The notes under the pieces: model-generated
What the model was told of the DNA's origin: nothing
Databases searched by the model: none
What the model saw: only the letters and a program-made list of their open reading frames with translations
Position numbers and translations under genes: made by a program
Shown here: one piece after another, positions 14,108-23,937 of the stretch
How positions within the stretch are numbered: the stretch's first letter is position 1
Layout of the letters: the number at the start of each line of letters is the position of its first letter
From: Lutispora thermophila DSM 19022
GTDB taxonomy: Bacteria; Bacillota; Clostridia; Lutisporales; Lutisporaceae
Reading direction: 5' to 3'
Assembly: GCF_900142105.1 (NCBI RefSeq)
Contig: NZ_FQZS01000014.1
Span: forward strand, 1-64,000
Length of the DNA: 64,000 nucleotides

Positions 14108-15025
14108 ATGAGAACTATAAATTTGGAAGTATTGGATTCAGATAATGGCAAAAGAGTGGATGTATTTTTGACAGAAAAAATCCAAGGTTATTCAAGGACT
14201 TATTTTAAAAAGCTTATTGAAGATGATATGGTTAAGATTGATGGCAAAGCAAGGAAGGCTAATTACAAGTTAAGTACAGGACAAAAATTAGATGTTACAT
14301 TGCCTGATCCGGTAGAATTAGAAATAGAACCGGAAGATATTGATATCGATGTTGTATATGAAGATGATGACTTACTGGTGGTAAATAAGCCCCAGGGTAT
14401 GGTGGTTCACCCTGCTCATGGGAATTATAGCGGTACGTTGGTAAATGGCCTTTTGAAAAGATGTGATGGATTATCAGGTATAAATGGAGTTATAAGGCCT
14501 GGTATTGTACATAGGATCGATAAGGATACTTCGGGTATAATTGTGGTGGCAAAAACAAATGAAGCCCATATGGATTTGGCTCAGCAACTTAAAGAGCATT
14601 CAATAAAAAGAAAATATATAGCATTGTTGGAAGGTAGACTAAAGGTGGAAAAAGGCATAGTTGATGCACCTATTGGAAGGGATCCTGCTGATCGTAAAAA
14701 GATGGCCGTTGTATATAAAAACAGCAAGAATGCAATAACTCATTACAGGGTTATAGAGCTATTTGAATCAAATACTTTGATAGAAGCCAAGCTGGAGACA
14801 GGAAGAACGCACCAGATAAGAGTTCATATGGCATATATTGGACATCCTGTAGTTGGAGATCCGGTATATGGATATAAAAAGCAAAGGTTCAAGCTTGATG
14901 GACAGCTGCTTCATGCGGCGCTTTTGGGGTTTGTGCATCCAAGAACAAAGGAATATATGGAGTTTACAGCACCGTTGCCAGGGTATTTTCAAGAGGTTTT
15001 AGATAAGTTAAGAAGCAGGGTATAG
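14108..15025 (+). CDS. rluD: 23S rRNA pseudouridine synthase RluD-type
   Basis: This 305-residue RluA/RluD-family enzyme isomerises uridines of 23S rRNA. It has an N-terminal S4 domain (KRVDVFLTEKIQGYSRTYFK). The catalytic motif is HRIDKDTSGIIVVAKT, whose Asp attacks the base. Further family blocks are VVNKPQGMVVHPAHG, KRKYIALLEGR and ETGRTHQIRVHMAYIGHPVVGDP. It precedes pyrR, as in Bacillus (ylyB). The stop lies in an 8-bp palindrome (TAGACAAA-CCAT-TTTGTCTA) without a T-run. Confidence 0.95.
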   Translation: MRTINLEVLDSDNGKRVDVFLTEKIQGYSRTYFKKLIEDDMVKIDGKARKANYKLSTGQKLDVTLPDPVELEIEPEDIDIDVVYEDDDLLVVNKPQGMVVHPAHGNYSGTLVNGLLKRCDGLSGINGVIRPGIVHRIDKDTSGIIVVAKTNEAHMDLAQQLKEHSIKRKYIALLEGRLKVEKGIVDAPIGRDPADRKKMAVVYKNSKNAITHYRVIELFESNTLIEAKLETGRTHQIRVHMAYIGHPVVGDPVYGYKKQRFKLDGQLLHAALLGFVHPRTKEYMEFTAPLPGYFQEVLDKLRSRV

Positions 15026-15061
15026 ACAAACCATTTTGTCTATGATAACATTATTAAAATA

Positions 15062-15140
15062 TCCTTTAATCTAGTCCTGTGAGACGAGGAAGGGGGCATT
15101 TAGTATGCGATTATGTCTACCTTTTGGTAGACTTTCTTAT
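15062..15140 (+). promoter_or_regulatory. PyrR-binding attenuator leader
   Basis: TCCTTTAATCTAGTCCTGTG followed by AGACGAGGAAGG (15062-15093) matches the PyrR binding loop of pyrimidine attenuators: CCTT/AAGG base, GTC/GAC stem and a CCTGTGAG-type loop. Twenty-odd bases later GTCTACC-TTTT-GGTAGAC plus TTTCTTATTATTT (15115-15139) forms the terminator. With UMP bound, PyrR would hold the anti-antiterminator and let this terminator form. Here it lies directly in front of pyrR itself, implying autoregulation. Confidence 0.8.
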
Positions 15141-15147
15141 TATTTAG

Positions 15148-15717
<570 letters not shown>

Positions 15718-15718
15718 A

Positions 15719-16328
15719 ATCCATAGAAATTATAGTTCTACATTATTTAAAGCCCATTGGATTACGAAATACTGTGGTAAAAATAATGAATAAGACAAAG
15801 CATATAAAAATATAAATTAGATGCAAGGTATTATTAAAATTATTTTTTGATTGCAAATATCAAATGAGGTTTTATTTTGCTTGCTTATATATGCAAAATA
15901 AAATGATAAAACTTGCCAATATTAAAGGTTAAGATGAAAGGGTTAATTAATTAACAATTATTGAAACATGTAAAACAATGTTATATAATTTCAACAACAT
16001 ATCTATTTTGAAAATTCTAATAAATTAGCAATTACAAAAATATTGCAGTAAATCAACTTAATTCAGAAAACTTAAAAAATTTAGAAAAAAGAAGAAGGTA
16101 AATTATTATGTATGTAGAATATAACAATAAATTTTGAAGGAGGTGGTGATAAAACTATTATTGATATTGTATTTTAAAGACTTGTGTTGAAAGTACAAAG
16201 AGTGGGTACTCTGTACTAAGATCAAAACAATTCTATAATTGAGAGATTTATTTGCTTCTCTTCATTTAGGATTGTTCAAGAAACTCGTGGGGATATGGTC
16301 AATTATAAAAAAGAAGGAGGTTGTATCA
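15719..16328 (+). promoter_or_regulatory. 610-bp untranslated region before NSS transporter
   Basis: No protein gene of normal size is present here. The region is very AT-rich and contains several ordered elements. TTTTATTTTGC/GCAAAATAAAA is an 11-bp inverted repeat (15870-15903). GTTAATTAATTAAC is a perfect palindrome (15942-15955). A nine-codon frame MYVEYNNKF (16108-16137) follows a GAAGAAGG site. A strong GGAGGTGGTGAT sequence at 16139-16150 has no normal ORF behind it. A hairpin pairs AGTACA and GAGT with ACTC and TGTACT (16192-16217). A long regulated leader is plausible, but no known riboswitch or T-box consensus is recognisable. Confidence 0.4.
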
Positions 16329-17666
16329 ATGGAGCAAAAGAACAGAGGTACATGGGCATCAAGCTTTGGATTTATTATGGCAGCTGCTGGCTCTGCAGTA
16401 GGTTTAGGTAACTTGTGGAAATTCCCTTATCTAGCTGGCATGAATGGTGGAGGAGCATTCGTACTTATTTATTTACTTATTGTTGTTTTTGTAGGATACA
16501 CCATTATGTTAGGTGAAATGACAATAGGGAGAGCTACACAGTTAAATGCATTAGGTGCTTATAAAAAGCTCAATAAGAAATATACTTGGGTTGGAGCCTG
16601 TGGTGTTTTAGCTGGATTCTTGATATTATCTTTTTATAATGTTGTTGGTGGATGGGTTATTAAATACATCATACAGTTCTTATTTGGTGGTGTAAAAGGC
16701 AATGCTTCAGAATTCTTTGGAAGCTTTATAAGTTCAGCTGCTGAACCTTTAATATGGACTCTAGTATTTGCAGCATTTACAGGTTATATTGTTTGGAGAG
16801 GAATTTCCGGTGGTATTGAAAAATTTAGTAAGGTAATGATGCCTGCTTTGTTTGTTCTTCTTGTTGTAGTTGTTATTAGATCAGTGACTCTTCCTGGAGC
16901 AGGAGCAGGTTTAGCATTTTACTTGACACCTGATTTTTCTAAATTGACACCTTCTACTATAGTTGCAGCTTTAGGCCAAGTTTTCTTCTCATTGAGCTTG
17001 GGAATGGGTTGTATGATAACATATGGAAGCTACCTCAACAAAGATGAAAATCTTGCAAAGGATGCTTTTATAGTTCCTTTTATGGATACAGCAGTAGCTT
17101 TATTGGCAGGTTTTGCAATTATGCCGGCAGTATTTGCATTTGGCTACGAACCTGGAGCAGGGCCTGGTCTTATGTTTATAACATTACCATCAATATTTGC
17201 AGAAATGCCTCTTGGTACAATATTTGGATTGTGTTTCTTCATATTGGTTTTATTTGCTGCAGTAACATCATCTATATCCCTTCTTGAAGTTTGTGCTGCG
17301 TACTGTATTGATGAATTCAAATGGAGCAGGACTAAAGCTACTTGGTTATTGACAGGGATTATTTTTATACTAAATATACTGAGCTCCTTATCAATGGGTC
17401 CATTATCACATGTTTTGATATTCGGAAAGAATTTCTTCGATTTGTTTGACTTTATCACTTCTAACATACTGCTGCCTTTAGGCGGATTGATGATGTGCAT
17501 ATTCATAGGTTATGTATGGGGTATAGACAATGCAATTGCTGAAATTACACAAAACGGTAAATTCCCATTCAAGTCAAGAGGTTTTTGGACTCTTATGGTA
17601 AAAGTAATTGCTCCAATAGCAGTGTTCATTGTTTTCTTGAACACTTTAGGAATAATCAAGTTCTAA
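16329..17666 (+). CDS. Sodium-coupled amino-acid transporter, NSS/LeuT family
   Basis: This 445-residue membrane protein belongs to the neurotransmitter:sodium symporter family and has about 11-12 helices. The unwound first helix and sodium-site signature is AAAGSAVGLGNLWKFPYLAG followed by MNGGGAF. Other family blocks include GYTIMLGEMTIGRATQ, FFSLSLGMGCMITYGSYL and FAAVTSSISLLEVCAAYCID. It probably imports an amino acid with sodium; the substrate cannot be read with confidence. The ATG at 16329 has AAGGAGG eight bases upstream, so an in-frame extension to 16239 is rejected. It is monocistronic, between a long leader and a strong terminator. Confidence 0.92.
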   Translation: MEQKNRGTWASSFGFIMAAAGSAVGLGNLWKFPYLAGMNGGGAFVLIYLLIVVFVGYTIMLGEMTIGRATQLNALGAYKKLNKKYTWVGACGVLAGFLILSFYNVVGGWVIKYIIQFLFGGVKGNASEFFGSFISSAAEPLIWTLVFAAFTGYIVWRGISGGIEKFSKVMMPALFVLLVVVVIRSVTLPGAGAGLAFYLTPDFSKLTPSTIVAALGQVFFSLSLGMGCMITYGSYLNKDENLAKDAFIVPFMDTAVALLAGFAIMPAVFAFGYEPGAGPGLMFITLPSIFAEMPLGTIFGLCFFILVLFAAVTSSISLLEVCAAYCIDEFKWSRTKATWLLTGIIFILNILSSLSMGPLSHVLIFGKNFFDLFDFITSNILLPLGGLMMCIFIGYVWGIDNAIAEITQNGKFPFKSRGFWTLMVKVIAPIAVFIVFLNTLGIIKF

Positions 17667-17670
17667 GCGG

Positions 17671-17708
17671 ATTAAGAAAAGCGGTCTTTATTGACCGCTT
17701 TTCTTAAT
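17671..17708. terminator. Bidirectional terminator of NSS gene and rqcH
   Basis: ATTAAGAAAAGCGGTC-TTTATT-GACCGCTTTTCTTAAT is a perfect 16-bp stem placed between two convergent genes. It includes the last codons of rqcH. The A/T-rich flanks give a U-tract in both directions. Confidence 0.93.
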
Positions 17709-19463
17709 ATTGTTCACCATATTTTCATCAGGAGTTATATAGATTGTTTTATGTTTTTCGTATATGACTTTTCCAGGTTTTGCACCAGAGGGTTTTTTTA
17801 CATTTTTCTTAAAGGTATAATCTACGGCCACGTTGGAAGAAAGCCTGCCTTTGCTGTAATAAGCTGCTAAGCTGGCAGCTTCTTTTAAAGTATCATCATC
17901 AGGTTGTTTTCCATCAGTCTTCAATATAACATGAGAACCAGGTATGTCTTTGGTATGAAGCCAAATATCATCTGAAGAGGCAAATTTCAGTGTTAAATAA
18001 TCATTTTGTGTATTGTTTTTGCCTACATATATATCAAATCCTGAACTTGATACATAATGCATGGGTTTTGAAGGCCTATTGGAGTTCTTTAAGTTCTTCA
18101 TGTTTTCTTTATTGCTTTTTATATAACCTTCCTGTATCAATTCCTGTCTTATTTCGTTGATTTCATGTTCATCAAGGTTTTTACTCAAGCTGTCTTGTAT
18201 GCTTTCAAGGTAAACAATTTCATCTAAAACTTGATTAATTTGTTCTTTTATAAAACTCTGAGCTGCTTTTGATTTGTTATATTGCTTATAATACTTTTGA
18301 GCGTTATCACTTGGTGAAAGCCTGGGATCTAATTTTATCTCAATATCTGCGTAGTTTTCATCATAGAAATTTGGCAGAATTGCTTTATCTTGACCTTTCT
18401 CAAGTCTATAAAGATTTGCCATTATAATATCTCCGCATAGCCTGTAGTACTCAGAATTTTCTGCTTCCGAAAGTTCATTTTCCAATATGGATAGCTTTTT
18501 TTCATTTCTTTCAAGCTTTGTTTTTACTATTTTGCTTAGATCACTGGTTTTTTGCTTAATTCTATCCTGAAGATCTTTTTGATAATAAAACTCTTCAATT
18601 ACTTTGCTTATACTGTCACATTTAATTTTTTTATAACAATCATAGATGCTTAGTTCTACAGGGGAAAAGTCAATATTCTTTGAGTTTTCTTTAACTATGT
18701 TTGGTGAAAATTTACCGTTTTTTACTTCTTCCATTAAGGAATGAAAATGGGAAAAAAGCTTTTTGATTTCATCAATACTTAATTCTTTGATGTCATTGTC
18801 TGAGTCAATACCGGCTCTTAAACATATTTCCTGTGCTATGATGGGGCTTATACCATAGAAGGTTTTAACCAGATATTTATGTGCTTTAATGCTTCCGGAT
18901 TCGGATTTTATTGCTGATATGAAGTATTCATCATTGATTGTAAGGGGATCTTTCTTGTCTGATGATGGAGGATATACGTATTTAAAACCCGGTAGTATAG
19001 TTCTTACGCTGCTCATATCGTTACCTACTCTTTTAATGCTGTCAATTATTGTCCTGCTATTGCTGTCAACAAATATAATATTGCTGTTACGTCCCATTAT
19101 TTCAATAATTAAAGATTTCTCAATACTGTAACCCATTTCATCCATGCAATTAAATGTTATTTCAATGATTCTTTCTAGGCTAGGTTGTTTTATGCTTATA
19201 ATCCTGCTGCTTGTAAGGTGTTTTCTTAACAGCATGCAAAATGCAGGAGCAACAACAGGATTGGTTTTTGATATCTCTGATAGATGCATTTTTGGATACA
19301 TGGAACTGGCTGAAATTACCAGTTTGTGATTTGTTTTATTGTTTCGGATGTTTATATTTATTTCATCCTTTTCAGGTTGATATATTTTTTCTACTTTTCC
19401 GTCTAATATAGTGTTATTCAGTTCCCAAATCAAAGAATTCACTGTTATACCGTCAAAGGGCAT
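17688..19463 (-). CDS. rqcH: Ribosome quality-control NFACT protein RqcH
   Basis: RqcH is the bacterial Rqc2/NEMF. It binds stalled 50S subunits and recruits tRNA-Ala to add a C-terminal alanine tail that marks the nascent chain for degradation. The 591-residue protein starts MPFDGITVNSLIWELN (NFACT-N, to about 270), followed by HhH and coiled-coil regions (about 200-430). It ends with the NFACT-R domain, recognisable by DIWLHTKDIPGSHVILK and YYSKGRLSSNVAVDYTFKKNVKKP. Older annotations call it fibronectin-binding protein. Complete, on the opposite strand to its neighbours. Confidence 0.94.
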   Translation of the reverse strand: MPFDGITVNSLIWELNNTILDGKVEKIYQPEKDEININIRNNKTNHKLVISASSMYPKMHLSEISKTNPVVAPAFCMLLRKHLTSSRIISIKQPSLERIIEITFNCMDEMGYSIEKSLIIEIMGRNSNIIFVDSNSRTIIDSIKRVGNDMSSVRTILPGFKYVYPPSSDKKDPLTINDEYFISAIKSESGSIKAHKYLVKTFYGISPIIAQEICLRAGIDSDNDIKELSIDEIKKLFSHFHSLMEEVKNGKFSPNIVKENSKNIDFSPVELSIYDCYKKIKCDSISKVIEEFYYQKDLQDRIKQKTSDLSKIVKTKLERNEKKLSILENELSEAENSEYYRLCGDIIMANLYRLEKGQDKAILPNFYDENYADIEIKLDPRLSPSDNAQKYYKQYNKSKAAQSFIKEQINQVLDEIVYLESIQDSLSKNLDEHEINEIRQELIQEGYIKSNKENMKNLKNSNRPSKPMHYVSSSGFDIYVGKNNTQNDYLTLKFASSDDIWLHTKDIPGSHVILKTDGKQPDDDTLKEAASLAAYYSKGRLSSNVAVDYTFKKNVKKPSGAKPGKVIYEKHKTIYITPDENMVNNIKKSGQ

Positions 19464-19701
19464 ATTTATACCTCCATAAAACTCATAGATTATATAAAGC
19501 TAATTAAGATTATAACAAAATAAATTAAATAGATAAATTTTATTATAATGTAAAGCATAAAATTGGGCAAATTTATGTATTATATAAAATTATCAAGTTC
19601 ATAAATTGAGTTTTCCATTATATTATTCTAAGCAAATATATGTTATATAAATTCTGTATGCTATAATACACAATAAGAGCTTGACAGGAGGAAAAGGTAG
19701 T

Positions 19702-20529
19702 ATGATTTTTTATAAATATCATGGTCTTGGCAATGATTTTATTATTTTTGACAACAGGGATAATAAAATACATTTAAGTGCAGACGATGTTAGAAACATT
19801 TGCCATAGAAACTTCGGGATAGGAGCAGATGGTATTCTTTTAGTAGAAAATAGTGAAGAACAAGATATAAAGATGTTCATATACAATTCTGACGGAAGCC
19901 AGGCTGAAATGTGTGGTAATGCAATAAGATGCTTTGCTAAATATGTTTACGAGAAGGGGATTGTGAGAAAAAACATAATTAACATAGAAACTCTGGCTGG
20001 GGTAATTGTTTCTGAGATTGAAGTAAAAAATGGAGTTGTTACAAGTATTAGAGTTAATATGGGAAAACTAATACTTGACCCAAAAGCTATACCATGTAGT
20101 ATTGAATGTGAAATGGTGAAAAATTCTAAAATAGAAATTGATAATCTAGAATATTACATAACAGCCATGCTAATGGGTGTACCCCATACGGTAATATTTA
20201 AAGACCAATTGGTTGATGAAGATATAATAAGAGAAGGGAAGCTAATAGAGAACAGCTCATTTTTCCCCAAAAAAACTAATGTTAACTTTGTAAAAATATT
20301 GAGTAGAAACGAGATAATTTTAAGAACCTGGGAAAGAGGAGCAGGTTATACTCTTGCTTGTGGCACGGGATCTTGTGCCAGTGTTGCTGCAGGTATAATA
20401 AATGGCCTTCTTGACAATAGGGTATTGGTACATTTAAGAGGAGGCGATCTCATTATACAATGGGATGGGAAAAGTTGCATATTTATGGAAGGTGGAGCTA
20501 CGGAAGTTTTTCAAGGCAACATAAATTAG
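19702..20529 (+). CDS. dapF: Diaminopimelate epimerase DapF
   Basis: DapF converts LL- to meso-diaminopimelate for peptidoglycan and lysine synthesis. The 275-residue protein has the two catalytic cysteines in NSDGSQAEMCGNAIRCFAKY and GYTLACGTGSCASVAA, and starts with FYKYHGLGNDFIIFDNR. The ATG at 19702 follows AGGAGG; a TTG at 19681 is upstream of that site and so is not used. A TATAAT box lies at about 19663, giving a promoter in the 238-bp divergent gap with rqcH. Confidence 0.96.
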   Translation: MIFYKYHGLGNDFIIFDNRDNKIHLSADDVRNICHRNFGIGADGILLVENSEEQDIKMFIYNSDGSQAEMCGNAIRCFAKYVYEKGIVRKNIINIETLAGVIVSEIEVKNGVVTSIRVNMGKLILDPKAIPCSIECEMVKNSKIEIDNLEYYITAMLMGVPHTVIFKDQLVDEDIIREGKLIENSSFFPKKTNVNFVKILSRNEIILRTWERGAGYTLACGTGSCASVAAGIINGLLDNRVLVHLRGGDLIIQWDGKSCIFMEGGATEVFQGNIN

Positions 20530-20658
20530 AGTTTTATGATGAAATCTTTGGCATCTTCTATTGTTTTTTTTAACAAAATTATATAAAATTATAGAGAACT
20601 GAAGAAAACAAAAGAAAATTAAAGATATCACAAATACTTATCCGAAAGGAATGATATA

Positions 20659-21534
20659 ATGGCTAAGAGCATGACGGGTTTTGGCAGAGGTGAATATAGC
20701 GAAGATAATTATAGTTTCACTGTGGATGTAAGATCGGTTAATCATAGATATAGTGATTTTTCCATTAGGTTGCCTAAATCGTTGTTGGCTTTGGAGGATA
20801 AAGTTAGAGAGTTTGCGTCTTCTCAAATAAACAGAGGAAAAGTTGATATTTATATTAAGTATGATTCTTTTGGACAGGATGTTGATATAAAAATTGATAC
20901 AAATCTGACAAAGTCTTATATTAACTGTCTGAAAACTATAAAAGATGAGTTTAATATAAATGAAGATATAAGTCTTACTTTATTGACCAGATTTTCAGAT
21001 ATTTTTAAGGTTGATAAAATTGAGAAAGAGGAAGAAGAGATTTGGAACATTTTAAGAGTAGCTTTGGAGAAAGCCTTTAACGCTTTAAACAATATGAAGG
21101 AAAGAGAAGGGCAAAGATTAGATGAAGACATAAAGTTAAAGTTAAAGGATATAAGAGAAATTGTTGACAACATAGAGGCCAAGGCGGATAATCTGGCTGG
21201 CGAATATTTGTATAAACTTCGGGAAAGAATTATGGAATTAACTCAAAACATAGCTTTAGATGAGAACAGATTGATGACCGAGATTGCAATAATAGCTGAT
21301 AAGAGCAGCATTGATGAAGAAATAGTAAGGCTTAGAAGCCATATTGTCGAATTTGAGAAAACACTGGAATCGCAATCTGCAATAGGAAGAAAGCTGGACT
21401 TTATAGTGCAGGAAATGAACAGAGAAGCGAATACAATAGGCTCAAAAGCTACAGATATAGATATAATTAATAATGTAGTTAATTTAAAAACACAAATAGA
21501 AAAAATCAGGGAGCAAATTCAAAATATAGAATGA
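20659..21534 (+). CDS. yicC: YicC family endoribonuclease
   Basis: The 291-residue YicC/YloC protein starts with the family signature MAKSMTGFGRGEY and VRSVNHRYSDFSIRLP. It ends with the conserved block GRKLDFIVQEMNREANTIGSKATD and INNVVNLKTQIEKIREQIQN. YicC-type proteins are ribonucleases that act on RNA in Escherichia coli and Bacillus. The middle is a helical, glutamate-rich region. It heads the yicC-remA-gmk-rpoZ-coaBC-priA run, conserved in Firmicutes. Confidence 0.94.
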   Translation: MAKSMTGFGRGEYSEDNYSFTVDVRSVNHRYSDFSIRLPKSLLALEDKVREFASSQINRGKVDIYIKYDSFGQDVDIKIDTNLTKSYINCLKTIKDEFNINEDISLTLLTRFSDIFKVDKIEKEEEEIWNILRVALEKAFNALNNMKEREGQRLDEDIKLKLKDIREIVDNIEAKADNLAGEYLYKLRERIMELTQNIALDENRLMTEIAIIADKSSIDEEIVRLRSHIVEFEKTLESQSAIGRKLDFIVQEMNREANTIGSKATDIDIINNVVNLKTQIEKIREQIQNIE

Positions 21535-21552
21535 TCATTAGGAGGATTTGTA

Positions 21553-21828
21553 ATGAGTATTAAACTTATCAATATTGGATTTGGCAACATTGTATCAGCA
21601 AATAGGTTAGTAGCAATTGTTAGTCCTGAATCAGCACCAATAAAAAGAATAATTCAGGAAGCCAGAGATAGAGGGATGTTGATAGATGCTACCTATGGAA
21701 GGAGAACGAGAGCAGTTATCATAACAGATAGCGATCATATAATATTATCGGCTGTACAGCCGGAAACAGTAGCGCACAGGTTAGTTGGCAAGGTGGATGA
21801 AGTAGAAGAGGAAGAAGTTCAAGAATAA
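21553..21828 (+). CDS. remA: RemA/DUF370 DNA-binding regulator
   Basis: The 91-residue RemA-type protein begins [20 protein letters not shown] and contains [19 protein letters not shown] and [19 protein letters not shown]. In Bacillus RemA forms ring-like oligomers that wrap DNA and activates biofilm-matrix genes. In Clostridia it is always beside gmk and its targets are largely unknown. An acidic tail (EVEEEEVQE) extends beyond the core. Confidence 0.95.
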   Translation: MSIKLINIGFGNIVSANRLVAIVSPESAPIKRIIQEARDRGMLIDATYGRRTRAVIITDSDHIILSAVQPETVAHRLVGKVDEVEEEEVQE

Positions 21829-21850
21829 GTATAATAATAAGGTGAGGATA

Positions 21851-22471
21851 ATGATAGATAAAAAAGGCTTGCTTATTGTGATATCAGGACCTTCAGCGGT
21901 AGGTAAAGGGACAATATGCAAGGAATTGATTAAGAGAAATATAGAAAATTTAGAGATTTCTATTTCAGCCACTACGAGAAAACCAAGATACAATGAAGTC
22001 AATGGGGTAAATTATCATTTCATCAGTAAAGAAACTTTTGAGTCAATGGTACAGCAAGGAGAATTTTTAGAGTATGCACAGGTTTATGATAACTACTACG
22101 GAACACCTAAGAAATATGTAATTGATAGATTAAGTGAAGGAAAAGATGTCATATTGGAGATAGACATCCAAGGTGCTAAACAAGTAAGGGAGAATTATAA
22201 AGAGGGTATTTTTATTTTTATTATGCCTCCCTCATATAAAGAATTGAAAAACAGAATTATGAAAAGAGGAACTGAGGCACAGAAAGATATTGAGAAAAGA
22301 ATGAAATGTGCCTATGAAGAAATCAAACAGGCAGAATATTACAATTATATAGTTGTAAATGATGATTTGTACAGTGCTGTAGAAAAAATATATTGTATAA
22401 TTACAGCAGAAAAGTGCAAATTAAATAGATATCATATTGATTTGTCAGAGTTCAAGGAGGAATTATTATGA
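21851..22471 (+). CDS. gmk: Guanylate kinase
   Basis: The enzyme phosphorylates GMP to GDP with ATP. The 206-residue protein has Walker A SGPSAVGKGT. The GMP-binding motif TTRKPRYNEVNGVNYHF follows, then EYAQVYDNYYGTPK, VILEIDIQGAKQVR and the lid motif KRGTEAQKDIEKRM. The ATG at 21851 lies behind AAGGTGAGG; an in-frame GTG nine bases upstream falls inside that ribosome site. It overlaps rpoZ by four bases. Confidence 0.96.
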   Translation: MIDKKGLLIVISGPSAVGKGTICKELIKRNIENLEISISATTRKPRYNEVNGVNYHFISKETFESMVQQGEFLEYAQVYDNYYGTPKKYVIDRLSEGKDVILEIDIQGAKQVRENYKEGIFIFIMPPSYKELKNRIMKRGTEAQKDIEKRMKCAYEEIKQAEYYNYIVVNDDLYSAVEKIYCIITAEKCKLNRYHIDLSEFKEELL

Positions 22472-22701
22472 TGATAGATCCGACAGTAAGCAAAATGCTC
22501 GAAAAGATAGATAGCAAATATACGCTTGTTGTTGCAGTAGCCAAAAGAGCCAGACAGTTGGTTGATGGCCAGCCAAGCTTGGTAGAAACCAATTCAACCA
22601 AACCCGTAACAGTTGCTATGTATGAAATAGCTGAAGGGAAACTGGAGTGTGTCAGTGGAAAGAGCAACAAGCAAACAGGTGAAATAAATGTTAAAGAATA
22701 A
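22468..22701 (+). CDS. rpoZ: RNA polymerase omega subunit
   Basis: The 77-residue omega subunit helps fold and hold the beta' subunit of RNA polymerase. The family core YTLVVAVAKRARQLVDG and KPVTVAMYEIAEGKL is intact. It starts ATGATG overlapping the gmk stop and overlaps coaBC by 14 bp, the normal Firmicute arrangement. Confidence 0.95.
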   Translation: MMIDPTVSKMLEKIDSKYTLVVAVAKRARQLVDGQPSLVETNSTKPVTVAMYEIAEGKLECVSGKSNKQTGEINVKE

Positions 22702-23884
22702 AAACATATTATTAGGTGTTACGGGGGGAATAGCTGCTTATAAGTCTTGTGACTTAGTAAGTCGTCTGGTGAAGGCGGAAGCCAATGTGGATGTCATTAT
22801 GACGAAGAATGCTGTTAATTTTATTAACCCCCTTACATTTCAGGCTTTATCATCAAATCAGGTTATTGTTGACATGTTTAAGGAGCCTAAATATTGGGAG
22901 ATACAGCATGTATCTCTTGCCAAAAAGGCTGATTTGGTTATTATTGCTCCTGCTACTGCTAACATAATTGGGAAAATAGCCAATGGGATAGCTGATGATA
23001 TGTTGACAACTACGATTATGGCTACAAAGGCTCCTGTTGTTTTTGCACCTGCTATGAACTGCAACATGTATGCAAATAACATAGTACAATCAAATATAGA
23101 GAAATTGAAAGAGTTAGGATATAAGTTTATAGAACCAGGAGAGGGCAGGCTGGCATGTGGAGATATTGGTAAAGGCAAGATGGCTGAGCCTGAGGACATA
23201 GTAGATTATATAAACAGGCTACTTGATAAAAAAAGAGATTTTGAAGGTAAAACAGTAATTGTTACTGCAGGTCCTACGAGAGAAGCCATTGATCCGGTTA
23301 GATTCATATCAAACCATTCTACCGGTAAAATGGGCTATGCCGTTGCTGAAAAGGCTGCTGAAAGAGGGGCTAAGGTCTATCTTATATCAGGTCCTACAGC
23401 ATTGAAGGCTCCTGATGGAGTAATTATGATTCCTGTCAGCTCAGCAAAGGATATGCAAAGCAAAATAATGGAACATTTTGATGAGGCACAGATAATAATT
23501 AAAAGTGCTGCCGTTGCAGATTATGCACCTGCAACGGTTCATGACCATAAAATAAAAAAGAGCGGGGAAAGCCTTACAATTGAGCTTGTGAAGAATCCGG
23601 ATATATTATATGAACTCGGAAAAATAAAAGGCGACAAGGTGTTAGTTGGATTTGCAATGGAGACACAGAATCTTATTGAAAATGCCAAGGAGAAAGTAAC
23701 AAAAAAGAATCTTGATTTTATTGTAGCAAATGATTTATTTACTGAAGGAGCGGGTTTTGCTTCTGATACCAATGTGGTCAAGATAATCCATAAAAACGGA
23801 GTTGTAGAAGAACTGCCTAAGATGACAAAGCTTCAATTGGCAGATGAAATATTAGATAGAATAATTGAAATAAAGCGTACCTAG
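22688..23884 (+). CDS. coaBC: Bifunctional CoA synthesis protein CoaBC
   Basis: CoaBC joins cysteine to 4'-phosphopantothenate and decarboxylates the product, two steps of coenzyme A synthesis. The N-terminal flavoprotein CoaC domain (1-180) has GVTGGIAAYKSCDLVSRL, the active-site histidine region EIQHVSLAKKADL, and PAMNCNMYANN with the substrate-recognition loop. The C-terminal CoaB domain (about 190-398) has VTAGPTREAIDPVRFISNHS and KSAAVADYAP. Length 398 is typical. A terminator overlaps its stop. Confidence 0.96.
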   Translation: MLKNKNILLGVTGGIAAYKSCDLVSRLVKAEANVDVIMTKNAVNFINPLTFQALSSNQVIVDMFKEPKYWEIQHVSLAKKADLVIIAPATANIIGKIANGIADDMLTTTIMATKAPVVFAPAMNCNMYANNIVQSNIEKLKELGYKFIEPGEGRLACGDIGKGKMAEPEDIVDYINRLLDKKRDFEGKTVIVTAGPTREAIDPVRFISNHSTGKMGYAVAEKAAERGAKVYLISGPTALKAPDGVIMIPVSSAKDMQSKIMEHFDEAQIIIKSAAVADYAPATVHDHKIKKSGESLTIELVKNPDILYELGKIKGDKVLVGFAMETQNLIENAKEKVTKKNLDFIVANDLFTEGAGFASDTNVVKIIHKNGVVEELPKMTKLQLADEILDRIIEIKRT

Positions 23885-23897
23885 TGCGCTTTATTTT
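23869..23897 (+). terminator. Terminator at coaBC stop
   Basis: AATAAAGCG-TACCTAGTG-CGCTTTATT followed by TT. It overlaps the last codons of coaBC; the short T-tract suggests partial termination before priA. Confidence 0.55.
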
Positions 23898-23937
23898 GCT
23901 CATGAGTCAAATTTAAACCATTGGATGTCGAAGGGAA

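Noticed and set aside
15023-15042. Palindrome TAGACAAA-CCAT-TTTGTCTA as rluD terminator
   Set aside because: The stem is only 8 bp and A/T-rich with no T-run; it may simply be chance or part of the pyrR leader.
16239-16328. N-terminal extension of the NSS transporter
   Set aside because: The added residues do not resemble the family, and a strong AAGGAGG site with ATG at 16329 gives the standard N-terminus.
15719-16328. T-box or known riboswitch before the NSS transporter
   Set aside because: I could not find the TGGTACCGCG-type T-box antiterminator core or any other consensus I know; the GGGTACTCTGTACT stretch is part of a simple hairpin.
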